DNA of 64,000 nucleotides from Cryobacterium arcticum (lineage in GTDB: Bacteria; Actinomycetota; Actinomycetes; Actinomycetales; Microbacteriaceae): assembly GCF_003185895.1 (NCBI RefSeq), contig NZ_QHLY01000003.1, positions 86,122-150,121 on the forward strand. Direction: 5' to 3'. Made by a program: the position numbers and the translations under genes. Positions 1 to 8,239 of this stretch are shown in pieces. The notes below the pieces were generated by a model. That model searched no databases. It was not told the origin of the DNA and was given only the letters and a program-made list of their open reading frames with translations. Numbering within the stretch: the stretch's first letter is position 1; the number at the start of each line of letters is the position of its first letter.

Positions 1-558
1 CTCATCCGGAATGGCCTTCAGGAATGGCACCAGGATGATGATCGTGGTGGGCAGGGCGAACGCGATCTGCGGCAGGATGACGCCGCCGAGCGAATTCATC
101 AGGCCCAGGTTCTTCACCACCAGGTAGAGCGGGGTGATGGCCACCGTCATCGGGAACATCAGCCCGGCGGCGAACATGGCGTAGAGGATTCCCCGGCCGC
201 GGAATGTGTACCGGGCCAGCACGTAGCTGGCCATCAGCCCGAGCAGCACCACCCCGAGCGTGGTGGCGAGCCCGGCGATCAGGGAGTTGCCCACCAGCCG
301 CCAGAAGGTGCCGCCGGTGAGCACATCGAGATAGTTGCCGATGTTCCACACGCTCGGCAGGCCGGACGGGTCGGTGGTGATCTGGGCGTTGGTGCGGAAG
401 CCGCCGATGATGATGAACAGCACCGGAGCCAGCATCAGGCCGATCACCAGAACGGCGACCACGTAGGCCACGGGAGTGCCCCAGCGCCGACTCGTCTTGA
501 TCGGGGCCGGCGGTTTGGCCGGCGGCAGCGCCACAGCGGGCGTCGTGAGCGCGGTCAT
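1..558 (-). CDS. carbohydrate ABC transporter permease, MalG type (3' end outside window)
   Basis: Inner-membrane subunit of a sugar importer. Translation from the ATG at 558 begins MTALTTPAVALPPAKP and runs open for 186 codons to the window edge, so the C-terminal third is missing. A hydrophobic first membrane segment (about residues 30-50) follows a basic N-terminus, and later segments fit the CUT1 MalG-type fold. The ATG overlaps the stop of the upstream permease (TAATG), so translation is coupled. It is the third gene of a binding protein-permease-permease operon. The conserved EAA loop that would contact the ATPase lies beyond the edge. Substrate cannot be read from sequence. Confidence 0.88.
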   Translation of the reverse strand, partial: MTALTTPAVALPPAKPPAPIKTSRRWGTPVAYVVAVLVIGLMLAPVLFIIIGGFRTNAQITTDPSGLPSVWNIGNYLDVLTGGTFWRLVGNSLIAGLATTLGVVLLGLMASYVLARYTFRGRGILYAMFAAGLMFPMTVAITPLYLVVKNLGLMNSLGGVILPQIAFALPTTIIILVPFLKAIPDE

Positions 559-1565
559 TATTTCGTCCCCTTGTCAGTGATGGCACCCTCGGTGTCCCGG
601 CTCAGCACGAAGCGTTGATAGATCAGCGCGACGATGAGTGAGATCAGGAAGAGCACCACGGCCACGGCGTTTCCGTAGCCGTAGTTGCCGGCGTTCCGGC
701 CGTTGGCGACCAGGTAGGTCGCCATCGTCGAGGTGCCTGCCGTCGAGGAGATGTACTGACCCCAGATGATGTAGACGAGGTCGAACAGCTGCAGGGCGCC
801 GATGATGGAGAGGAACGCCCAGATCCGCAGGGTGGGCGCCAGCAACGGCAGCGTGATGTGCCGTTGGATCTGCCAGAACGACGCACCGTCGATGGCCGCG
901 GCCTCCGGCAGCTCCTCCGGGATACCCTGCAGGCCGGCGAGGAAGAGGATCACCGCGAACCCGACGTACTTCCAGGTGATGATCACCATCAGGGTCCAGA
1001 TGGCGATGTCGGGGTTCGACAGCCAATCCTGGCTGAACGAGCCCAGCCCGACCTTTTCCAGCAGCCCGTTGACGGCACCGTTGGACTGCAGCATCAGGCT
1101 CCAGCCGGTGCCGACGACCACTTCGGAGATGACGTACGGCACGAAGATGAGCACCCGGATGAGGGACTGGCCACGGAGTTTCCGGTTGAGGAGCAGGGCG
1201 AGCAGGATCGCCACCGGCCCCTGCAGCACCAGGGACAGCACCACGATGATGCCGTTGTGGGTCAGGGCCTCCTGGAAGGTGGGGTCCTGGAGGATCGTGA
1301 TGTAGTTGCGGAAACCGACGAAGTCGGTGGGCGGGCCGTAGCCCTGCCAGCTGAAGAAGCCGTAGTAGGCCGCCATCACAACGGGGAAGATCACAAAGCC
1401 GAGGAAGACGATCAGGGCGGGACCGACGAGGACCGCGATCTCGACCCTGGCCCCGACCGAAGTGCGGCGGCGCCGCACGGGCGGGGCCACGGGCAGGATG
1501 CCCGTGTCCCCGCCGTTCGCGAGATCCACCTCTAATCGCGTCGAAGTACTCTCGCGAACTGACAT
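558..1565 (-). CDS. carbohydrate ABC transporter permease, MalF/UgpA type
   Basis: A 335-residue membrane permease of the CUT1 sugar importer family. A short cytoplasmic tail ending in RRRRTSVG precedes the first membrane helix (about residues 42-65), and about six helices follow. The EAA loop contacting the ATPase is visible as EELPEAAAIDGASFWQIQRH near residue 220. The start is 8 nt after the stop of the binding-protein gene, and the stop overlaps the next permease start. No ATPase gene lies in the visible operon, so a shared MsiK-type ATPase encoded elsewhere is likely (inference). Confidence 0.92.
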   Translation of the reverse strand: MSVRESTSTRLEVDLANGGDTGILPVAPPVRRRRTSVGARVEIAVLVGPALIVFLGFVIFPVVMAAYYGFFSWQGYGPPTDFVGFRNYITILQDPTFQEALTHNGIIVVLSLVLQGPVAILLALLLNRKLRGQSLIRVLIFVPYVISEVVVGTGWSLMLQSNGAVNGLLEKVGLGSFSQDWLSNPDIAIWTLMVIITWKYVGFAVILFLAGLQGIPEELPEAAAIDGASFWQIQRHITLPLLAPTLRIWAFLSIIGALQLFDLVYIIWGQYISSTAGTSTMATYLVANGRNAGNYGYGNAVAVVLFLISLIVALIYQRFVLSRDTEGAITDKGTK

Positions 1566-1573
1566 GAGCGTGC

Positions 1574-2881
1574 CTAGGCCTTCTTGGCCGCGTCGTTGAC
1601 CGCCTGGATCAGCTGCTCAGGGCTGCCCTTGCCGGCCAGCAGGTCGACCACGCCCACGTTCAGCGCGTTTCCGACGTTCTGGCCGTAGACGGTGTCGAGC
1701 CACTGCGAGACGTACGGGGCCGCGTTGTAGGCCGCGATGATCTCCTTCAGGTAGGGCTCGGTGACGGCTTCCTGCGCCACGGTGTTCACCGGCGGGGCGT
1801 TGAAGGCCGCGTAGTACTCCTTCTGCACATCGGCGCTGCCGATGTAGTTGAGGAAGTCGAGGCACTCCTTGGGAGCGTCAACCGAGCAGGAGTAGCCATC
1901 CACGCCGCCGAGGATCGAGCCGGGCTCGCCATCGCCGCCCTCAACCTCGGGGAACGGGAACCAGGACAGGTCGGCCAGCGGCTTCTCGTCCGGGGTCAGG
2001 GAGGCGATCACACCGGGGTTCCAGGCGCCCATCAGTTCCATGGCCGCCTGGTGGTTGGCCACCAGACCCGCGGAGCTGCCGGCGCCCTGCTGGGCGGCGG
2101 TGGTGAGGAAGCCCTGGTTGAAGGGCTCGGTGGCAGCGAAACTCTGCAGGTCCTCGCCGGCCGTGATCCAGCAGTCATCCGAGAAGTCCTTGGTGTCTGC
2201 GGCTTCGGCGAGCACATCGGGGCTGCATTCACGTAGGGCGAAGAAGTAGAACCAGTGCGCGGCCGGCCAGGCGTCCTTGGCGCCGAGCGCGATCGGAGCG
2301 ACCCCGGTTGCCTTGAGCTTGTCGCCGGCCGCTTCGAGGTCGCCAATGGTGGCGGGCGCCTCGGTGATGCCTGCGGCGTCGAACAGGTCCTGGCTGTAGA
2401 AGATGCCGCCGGGAAGCACGGCGACCGGCATGGCGTAGACCTTGTCTTCGAGAGTGTTTGCGATGAAGGAGCCCTCGGGGATCTCCGACTTGACCTGGTC
2501 GGAGATGCCGCCGGTGAGGTCCATCAGCTGGCCGGCAGCGACCATGGCGGCCATCTTGCCCCCGCCGCGCTGCAGGAAGATGTCGGGAGCGTCGCCGGAG
2601 TTCAGCGCGGTCTGCAGCTTGCCGTCCAGGTCTTCGTTCTGGATGGCCTGAACGTCGATGGTCACGCCGGGGTTGTCGGCCTCGAAGTCGGCGACCGTCT
2701 TGTCCCAGAATTCCTGGCCGGGGCCGGTGGTGGAGTTCTGCCAGAGGCTCATCGTGACGTCTCCGCCGCCGGATGCGTCGCCAGAGGATCCGCCGCTGCA
2801 GGCGGTGAGGCCCAGGGCGCCGAGGCCCAGGACCATGGTTCCCGCGAAGATTCTCTTCGCCGTGGTGTGGTTCACCTTCAT
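1574..2881 (-). CDS. extracellular sugar-binding lipoprotein (SBP family 1)
   Basis: A 435-residue solute-binding protein delivering a sugar to the two permeases downstream. The N-terminus is a lipoprotein signal peptide (basic start, hydrophobic stretch, lipobox LTAC with Cys near residue 28), followed by a Gly/Ser-rich linker. The mature part has the family 1 fold pattern, including WQNSTTGPGQEFWDKTVADF near the N-terminus and GGVDGYSCS later. First gene of the operon. A promoter with TTGACA at 2950-2955 (read on this strand) overlaps a LacI-type palindrome, so repression by the divergent LacI gene is likely. The ligand is unknown. Confidence 0.92.
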   Translation of the reverse strand: MKVNHTTAKRIFAGTMVLGLGALGLTACSGGSSGDASGGGDVTMSLWQNSTTGPGQEFWDKTVADFEADNPGVTIDVQAIQNEDLDGKLQTALNSGDAPDIFLQRGGGKMAAMVAAGQLMDLTGGISDQVKSEIPEGSFIANTLEDKVYAMPVAVLPGGIFYSQDLFDAAGITEAPATIGDLEAAGDKLKATGVAPIALGAKDAWPAAHWFYFFALRECSPDVLAEAADTKDFSDDCWITAGEDLQSFAATEPFNQGFLTTAAQQGAGSSAGLVANHQAAMELMGAWNPGVIASLTPDEKPLADLSWFPFPEVEGGDGEPGSILGGVDGYSCSVDAPKECLDFLNYIGSADVQKEYYAAFNAPPVNTVAQEAVTEPYLKEIIAAYNAAPYVSQWLDTVYGQNVGNALNVGVVDLLAGKGSPEQLIQAVNDAAKKA

Positions 2882-2949
2882 TGGTTCAACCTTTTTCTCT
2901 TCGTTGAGGTGGTGGGGAATTGCCTCAGTGTCACAGCGCGAAAAAGAAG

Positions 2950-2966
2950 TGTCAAACGTTTTCGAA
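2950..2966. promoter_or_regulatory. LacI-type operator overlapping the -35 box of the sugar ABC operon
   Basis: The 115-bp divergent intergenic region holds the palindrome AAACGTTT (2954-2961) with a CG centre typical of LacI-family operators, followed directly by TTCGAA. On the minus strand TTGACA (2955-2950) is a good -35, with GACACT (2932-2927) 17 bp further as a weak -10. A bound repressor would cover the -35 of the binding-protein operon. Assignment to the adjacent LacI protein is inference. Confidence 0.55.
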
Positions 2967-2996
2967 ATCAGTTTCCATCTCGCCTATGCTGATCCC

Positions 2997-3998
2997 ATGA
3001 CTCCCCGTGCCACCATCCATGACGTCGCCGCGGCGGCCGGCGTCTCGGTGGCGACGGTCTCCAAAGCCGTCAACGGTCGCTACGGCATCTCGGCCGCGAC
3101 CACGGCCAGGGTGCTCGACGTGGTGCAACAGCTGGGCTATGAATCGAGTCTCGTGGCCAGCAGCATGCGCTCACGCCGCACGAGCGTGATCGGCATCCTC
3201 GTGGCCGATTTCGAACCGTTCAGCGCGGAGATCCTCAAGGGTGTCGGCGCGGCGCTGCAGGATTCCCGCTACGATCTGCTCGCATACAGCGGTTCCCGGC
3301 AACGCGAGACCAACGGCTGGGAGCGCCGGTCGCTCAGCCGGCTGAGCGGCACTCTCATCGACGGGGCGATCATGGTCACCCCCACCGTTGACACTGCCTC
3401 GGCCGAGATCCCGGTGGTGGCCATCGACCCGCACACCGGCCGCGCCGACCTGCCCACGGTGGAGTCGGACAGTTTCGGTGGTGCCCTACAGGCCACCCGC
3501 TACCTGATCGAACTCGGCCACCGTCGCATCGGCTTCCTGGCCGGGCGCCCCGACCTGCGCAGCGCGACCCTCCGCGAGGCGGGGTACCGCCAGGCCCTCA
3601 CGGATGGCGGCATCCCGTTCAACCCGGCGCTGGTGCGAGTGGGGCTGTACAAGCGCGACACCGCCAAGGCCCCGGCCGCATCGCTCCTGTCGATGACGGA
3701 CCGGCCCACCGCGGTGTTCGCGGCAAACGACCTCTCGGCGATCGCCATCATCCAGGTCGCCGCCGAGCTCGGCCTCGAGGTGCCCGGCGACCTCTCGGTG
3801 ATCGGCTTCGACGACATCCCCGAGGCGTCCCAGATGAACCCGGCTCTCACCACGATTCGCCAGCCGATGAAGAAGATCGGCGCCACCGCGGCTAACATGC
3901 TGATCACGTTGCTGAACGGCGAAACCCTGCCGCAGAACCACATTCGGCTGCCGACCGGCCTGGTGCGCCGGGCGACAACGGCTCCCCCGCGCACCTGA
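2997..3998 (+). CDS. LacI family transcriptional regulator
   Basis: A 333-residue repressor or activator. The LacI helix-turn-helix is at the N-terminus (ATIHDVAAAAGVSVATVSKA, residues 5-24), followed by a sugar-binding periplasmic-like domain with FAANDLSAIA and SVIGFDDIPEASQMNPALTT. The reading frame extends upstream, but ATG 2997 is chosen because it places the HTH at the start and has TATGCT (2985-2990) 6 nt upstream, the leaderless pattern seen at many genes here. It is divergent from the sugar ABC operon and followed by the ThuA and dehydrogenase genes, which it may also control. Confidence 0.93.
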   Translation: MTPRATIHDVAAAAGVSVATVSKAVNGRYGISAATTARVLDVVQQLGYESSLVASSMRSRRTSVIGILVADFEPFSAEILKGVGAALQDSRYDLLAYSGSRQRETNGWERRSLSRLSGTLIDGAIMVTPTVDTASAEIPVVAIDPHTGRADLPTVESDSFGGALQATRYLIELGHRRIGFLAGRPDLRSATLREAGYRQALTDGGIPFNPALVRVGLYKRDTAKAPAASLLSMTDRPTAVFAANDLSAIAIIQVAAELGLEVPGDLSVIGFDDIPEASQMNPALTTIRQPMKKIGATAANMLITLLNGETLPQNHIRLPTGLVRRATTAPPRT

Positions 3999-4030
3999 AT
4001 TCAAGCCGGCTCGACCACGAGGAGGTAGGC

Positions 4031-4723
4031 ATGAAAGCTCTGATTGTGCGAGGCGGCTGGGAGGGACACCGACCGGTCGAGAGCACCGAGCTTTTCCTGC
4101 CGTTCTTGAGTCGCAACGGTTTCGACGTGCGGATCGAGGAGTCACCGGCGATCTACGCGGATGCGGCGGTGCTCGCCGAGACCGACCTGATCGTGCAGTG
4201 CGTCACGATGTCGGAGATCACCGCGGACCAGGTGTCCGGGCTCCGGGCAGCCGTGGCCGCCGGCACCGGGTTGACCGGCTGGCACGGCGGAATCGCCGAC
4301 TCCTTCCGGGCGTCGCCGGACTACCTGCAGCTGGTGGGTGGGCAGTTCGTGACGCATCCGTCGAAGGCGCCGGAGCAGGTGGTGGGCGACGAAAGCGACA
4401 ACTTCCTCGAGCACCGGGTCACGCTGACCGAGCTGGGCCGGTTCCACCCGATCACGGCAGGGCTTCCCGATGTCACCCTCACGACCGAGCAGTACTGGGT
4501 GCTCACCGACGACCTCTGCGATGTGCTCGCCACCACGACGCATCCGGCAGAGCCCTGGCAACCCTGGCAGCGGCCGGTGACGTCGCCGGCGGTCTGGACC
4601 CGCAATTGGGGCGCCGGTCGCATCGTCGTCTCGACCCCCGGGCACAGCCCGGACGTGCTTGAAGACGCCACCGTGCGCACGATCATCGAACGGGGGATGC
4701 TGTGGGCGACCCGCACTCCCTGA
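4031..4723 (+). CDS. ThuA-like domain protein (trehalose utilisation family)
   Basis: A 230-residue cytoplasmic protein of the ThuA-like, glutamine-amidotransferase-like fold family. It begins MKALIVRGGWEGHRPVEST, with the family's GGWEGH start, and contains TGWHGGIADSFRASPDY and the late VVSTPGHSPDVLEDATVRTI segment. A good Shine-Dalgarno (GAGGAGGT) precedes the ATG. In rhizobia ThuA and ThuB take part in oxidation of imported disaccharides to 3-keto sugars; here the downstream partner is likewise a Gfo/Idh/MocA dehydrogenase, whose gene overlaps by 22 bp. A role in oxidative sugar catabolism fed by the adjacent importer is inferred. Confidence 0.85.
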   Translation: MKALIVRGGWEGHRPVESTELFLPFLSRNGFDVRIEESPAIYADAAVLAETDLIVQCVTMSEITADQVSGLRAAVAAGTGLTGWHGGIADSFRASPDYLQLVGGQFVTHPSKAPEQVVGDESDNFLEHRVTLTELGRFHPITAGLPDVTLTTEQYWVLTDDLCDVLATTTHPAEPWQPWQRPVTSPAVWTRNWGAGRIVVSTPGHSPDVLEDATVRTIIERGMLWATRTP

Positions 4724-5826
4724 CCCCGCACCGGCTCGGGATCGTCGGCCTCGGCGTCATCTCCGCCGCCTACCTCGAGACCCTGGCCGCGTGCAGCACG
4801 CTGGTCGTCACGGCCATCGCGGATCTTGACCCCGACCGGGCGGCGGCGGTCGCGCGCACGCTGCCAGCCGCTCACCCGATGACCGTGGCAGAGCTGCTCG
4901 CCAGCGATGACGTCGACACCGTGCTCAACCTCACCACCCCGGCCGCCCACGTCGAGATTGCGCTCGGGGCCATCAACCGGGGCAAGCCGGTCTACGGCGA
5001 GAAGCCGCTCGCAGTGACCCTTTCCGAGGGCCGCAGCATCCTGGCGGCCGCAACCCAGGCCGGCGTGCGGGTCGGATCCGCGCCGGACACCGTGCTCGGC
5101 ACCGGCATCCAGACCGCCCGTGCGGCGATCGATGACGGCCTGATCGGTCGCCCGGTGGCGGCCTCGGCCGTCATGGTCACCGCCGGGCACGAGCTCTGGC
5201 ATCCCCACCCGGACTTCTACTACCGGGAGGGCGGCGGCCCCCTGTTCGACATGGGCCCCTACTACATCACCGCCCTGGTCCATCTGCTCGGCCCGATCCG
5301 TTCGGTCACGGGGGCCTCGAGCCGGCCGCAGGACCACCGGGTGATCCGCACGGGACCGCGGGCCGGCGAGAGCATCCCTGTGTCGGTCGACACCCACGTC
5401 ACCGGGGTGCTCGAGCACGTCAACGGAGCGCTCTCGACGATCACGATGAGCTTCGACTCGACGGCCACCGTTGCGTCACCGATCGAGGTGCACGGCACCG
5501 AAGGCACCCTGGTCGTGGGCGACCCGAACACGTTCGACGGCCCCACCAGCCTCCGACGCGTGAACGACGTCGGCTTCCACCTGCTCGACCCGCTGGCCGG
5601 CTACGTCGACGGCGCCCGCGGCATCGGCCTGCTCGACCAGATCCGGGCACCCCGCCGCGGAATCGCCCGTGCGAACGGTGAGTTGGCCTTGCACGTGCTC
5701 GACGTGATGGAGTCCCTGCAGCGCGCGGCGTCGCAGGGGCGCCGGGTCGAGACGTCGACGGATGCCGACCGCCCCGATCCCGTTCCGCTGACGCCACGCA
5801 GCGAATGGCTCGCCGTCCAGCACTGA
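4702..5826 (+). CDS. Gfo/Idh/MocA family NAD(P)-dependent oxidoreductase (ThuB-like)
   Basis: A 374-residue dehydrogenase. The Rossmann dinucleotide motif GIVGLGVISAAYLETLA is near residue 14 and the conserved Glu-Lys-Pro motif is in VYGEKPLAVTLSEGR near residue 95. The C-terminal substrate domain contains YYREGGGPLFDMGPYYITAL. The start is GTG 4702, inside the 3' end of the ThuA-like gene, implying translational coupling. With the ThuA-like protein it probably oxidises the sugar carried by the nearby importer; the exact substrate (disaccharide, inositol or other polyol) is not determined by the sequence. Confidence 0.9.
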   Translation: MGDPHSLTPHRLGIVGLGVISAAYLETLAACSTLVVTAIADLDPDRAAAVARTLPAAHPMTVAELLASDDVDTVLNLTTPAAHVEIALGAINRGKPVYGEKPLAVTLSEGRSILAAATQAGVRVGSAPDTVLGTGIQTARAAIDDGLIGRPVAASAVMVTAGHELWHPHPDFYYREGGGPLFDMGPYYITALVHLLGPIRSVTGASSRPQDHRVIRTGPRAGESIPVSVDTHVTGVLEHVNGALSTITMSFDSTATVASPIEVHGTEGTLVVGDPNTFDGPTSLRRVNDVGFHLLDPLAGYVDGARGIGLLDQIRAPRRGIARANGELALHVLDVMESLQRAASQGRRVETSTDADRPDPVPLTPRSEWLAVQH

Positions 5827-5847
5827 AATCGTCTTATGACGATTAGC

Positions 5848-5874
5848 GCGTTTTATCGGTTTGAGATAAAACGC
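5848..5874. repeat. perfect 10-bp inverted repeat upstream of the AAA ATPase gene
   Basis: GCGTTTTATC (5848-5857) and GATAAAACGC (5865-5874) form perfect arms around a 7-nt spacer. It lies 12 bp upstream of the TAAAAT -10 box (5886-5891) of the ATPase gene and 21 bp after the dehydrogenase stop. It could be an operator near the -35 position, or a transcription terminator lacking a T tract. AT-rich compared with its surroundings. Confidence 0.6.
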
Positions 5875-5897
5875 AATAAAGTGCGTAAAATGGCATC

Positions 5898-7115
5898 ATG
5901 GACAGCGTTAGGAACCCATATACGCCGAATGCGGGGGCGACCCCTGAAATCATGGTGGGCAGAGACGATCAGACCGAGACTTTTAGAGTCCTTCTGCAGA
6001 GACTCGAGCGTGGTCGTACTGAGCAGTCCATGATTATCACCGGACTTCGTGGAGTTGGAAAGACCGTTCTCTTGGGCGAATTCCGAGACATTGCCCGGGC
6101 CGCGAAATGGGAGATTGTTGAAGTCGAGGCGAGCAAACACGACGACACCCACTTCCGTCAAACCTTGTTCTCCCAGCTGAAGGGTGCACTGCTTCGTCTC
6201 TCCCCACGCGCACGTTGGACCGAACGAGGTCGCCAAGCCGCAGAGGTCTTGAGCGCTTTCGCATTGTCTATTGGTGCCGATGGCGGAATTGCCGTTTCTT
6301 GGGACGTCCCTCCCGCTGAGGGGCTCGCGGATCACGGCGATCTCGGGATGGATCTCACCGATGTCTTCGTTGCCTTGGGCGAAGCAGCGCAAGAGCAAGG
6401 TCGGGGCGTGGCCATCCTCATCGACGAGGTTCAGTTTCTGCGCACCACGCAGCTGGAAGCTCTGATCCAGGCCGTGCATAAAACCGTGCAGCGGAAGCTT
6501 CCCATCACTTTCGTGGGTGCTGGACTTCCCCAGAACGCCGAACTTGCCGGCGATGCCAAATCGTATGCGGAACGACTCTTCAAGTTTCCAAAAATCGATT
6601 CTCTCAAAGGAGACGATGCGCGACGAGCGCTCACCGAGCCTGCGGCGATCGAAGGCGTGACAATGGCTGAAGATGCCGTCGACTTGGCCGTTCAGATCAC
6701 CCGGGGATACCCGTATTTCCTCCAGGAACTCGGATACCAAACCTGGAGCGTCGCGACTGGCGACCGGATCGTCTTAGAAGACATCGAGACTGCTCGTGAA
6801 GCGTATGAAGCCAAACTTGACGACTCCTTTTTCAGGGTCAGGCTGGATCGGGCCACTCCCCTGCAAACTGCCTATATGCGTGCCATGGCCGAACTCGGAT
6901 CAGACCCACAGAAGGCCTCTGACGTCGCCGCGGTTATGAAGCGAGAGTCCAGCCAACTGGGGCCCACTCGAGCTGAACTCATTGACATGGGATTGCTCTA
7001 CACACCCGAACACGGTTATGCCGCGTTCACTGTGCCCGACTTCGACAAGTTCATGCTTCGAGCGGTCCCTCAATTACAGGTCCCTGAGGTTCGAAAACGC
7101 CGCCCCAAGTCCTAG
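5898..7115 (+). CDS. orphan AAA-type ATP-binding protein
   Basis: A 405-residue P-loop ATPase resembling the AAA_16/Orc1-like group. Walker A is GLRGVGKT (residues 49-56), Walker B is VAILIDE (171-177), and a sensor-like strand is ITFVGAGLPQ (about 200). An acidic, helical C-terminal part may be a winged-helix domain (DPQKASDVAAVMKRES). TAAAAT ends 6 nt before the ATG, so the mRNA is probably leaderless. It stands alone between unrelated operons. Its base composition is visibly more AT-rich than its neighbours, which suggests acquisition by transfer. Such orphan ATPases often occur in mobile or defence contexts, but no partner is present here and the function is unknown. Confidence 0.85.
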   Translation: MDSVRNPYTPNAGATPEIMVGRDDQTETFRVLLQRLERGRTEQSMIITGLRGVGKTVLLGEFRDIARAAKWEIVEVEASKHDDTHFRQTLFSQLKGALLRLSPRARWTERGRQAAEVLSAFALSIGADGGIAVSWDVPPAEGLADHGDLGMDLTDVFVALGEAAQEQGRGVAILIDEVQFLRTTQLEALIQAVHKTVQRKLPITFVGAGLPQNAELAGDAKSYAERLFKFPKIDSLKGDDARRALTEPAAIEGVTMAEDAVDLAVQITRGYPYFLQELGYQTWSVATGDRIVLEDIETAREAYEAKLDDSFFRVRLDRATPLQTAYMRAMAELGSDPQKASDVAAVMKRESSQLGPTRAELIDMGLLYTPEHGYAAFTVPDFDKFMLRAVPQLQVPEVRKRRPKS

Positions 7116-7180
7116 TGCCGCCGGACAGTCGCACATCACTTTCCTGGTAACCGCGCCAGCGCGAATGGCTGGGCGACGCG

Positions 7181-8233
7181 CTATGACGTGCGCGCCAGCC
7201 AGGCGTCGATCTCAAGCCGCGAGCTGGCCTTCAGCGCGGCCGACGCCCCACTGCACTCGATCGAACTCCAGGCGCAGTCGGCCAGCTGTTCGTCGGTCAG
7301 GCCCAGCTGCAAGCGACTGAGCACGTATTCGTTCAGGATGCCCGGCCCGAAGAAGATGGGGTCGTCGGCGTTGATCGAGCAGCGCACGCCCGCCTCGAGC
7401 AGCGCCTTGAGCGGGTGCTCGGCAAGTGACGGAACGACCGCGAGCATCAGGTTCGAGGTGGGGCAGACGTCCAGGCAGATGCCCAGTTCCGCGACCTCTT
7501 TCATCAGCGCCGGGTCCTCGATCACACGCACACCGTGCTGGATGCGGTCGGCCTTCAGTACGGTGACGGCCCCGCGTACGGAGTCCGGTCCGACCAGCTC
7601 GCCGGCGTGCGGGGTCGAGAGGAGGCCGCCGGCCTTGGCGATGGCGAAGGCCTCTTCGTACTTCACGCCGGGGTTGTTGCGTTCGTCGCCGGCCATTCCG
7701 AGGCTCACCACCCCGCGGGAGGCGAATGCCACCGCGACCCGCGCAGTCTCGTTCGCCGCCTCAATGCTGCCGGTGCGGTCGACCGTCATCATCAGGCCCA
7801 CCTCGATGCCGTGGGCCGCGGCCGCAGCGCTGGCGGCCGTGGCCATCGCCTCGACGGCGGCTTCCAGCGTTCCGAACGACTCAACGTAGAACGCCGGCGA
7901 GATGCCGAACTCGGCGTAGACGACCCCGACCGCGGCAGCGTCCTCGACGGCCTCGTCGATCACCCGCAGGATCGGGTGGGTGCCCTGCATCACGGGCACG
8001 AGCCCGAGATAACGGCGGTTGAACATGGTGAACTCGACAAAACCATCGGTCTGCGGAACGGGCAGCCCGGCCTGGCGGGCAAGGTCGGCCAGCGTGGTCG
8101 GGCGCACGGTTGCTTCGAGGTGGATGTGCAGGTGCGCCTTGGGCAGGGCGCTGAGGTCCCGCATGATTCCGGGCGGCGGGGTGATGTCGATGAAGTCTGC
8201 ATCGGTCGGTGCGATGCCTGTGGAAGTGGTCAT
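7181..8233 (-). CDS. adenosine deaminase family protein
   Basis: A 350-residue zinc-dependent deaminase of the adenosine/adenine deaminase family. Zinc ligands are in PKAHLHIHLE (about residues 31-40), with TPHAGE, RIQHGVRV and the C-terminal SINADDPIFFG also conserved. The Gly usual after HLE (HLEGT) is replaced by Ala (HLEAT), which may reflect a different substrate. It is the last gene of an operon with an NMT1-type importer and a flavin monooxygenase, 6 nt after the monooxygenase gene, with a Shine-Dalgarno AAAGG. The context argues for deamination of an imported heterocycle or nucleoside-like compound rather than housekeeping salvage; this is inference. Confidence 0.88.
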   Translation of the reverse strand: MTTSTGIAPTDADFIDITPPPGIMRDLSALPKAHLHIHLEATVRPTTLADLARQAGLPVPQTDGFVEFTMFNRRYLGLVPVMQGTHPILRVIDEAVEDAAAVGVVYAEFGISPAFYVESFGTLEAAVEAMATAASAAAAAHGIEVGLMMTVDRTGSIEAANETARVAVAFASRGVVSLGMAGDERNNPGVKYEEAFAIAKAGGLLSTPHAGELVGPDSVRGAVTVLKADRIQHGVRVIEDPALMKEVAELGICLDVCPTSNLMLAVVPSLAEHPLKALLEAGVRCSINADDPIFFGPGILNEYVLSRLQLGLTDEQLADCAWSSIECSGASAALKASSRLEIDAWLARTS

Positions 8234-8239
8234 GGCTGG

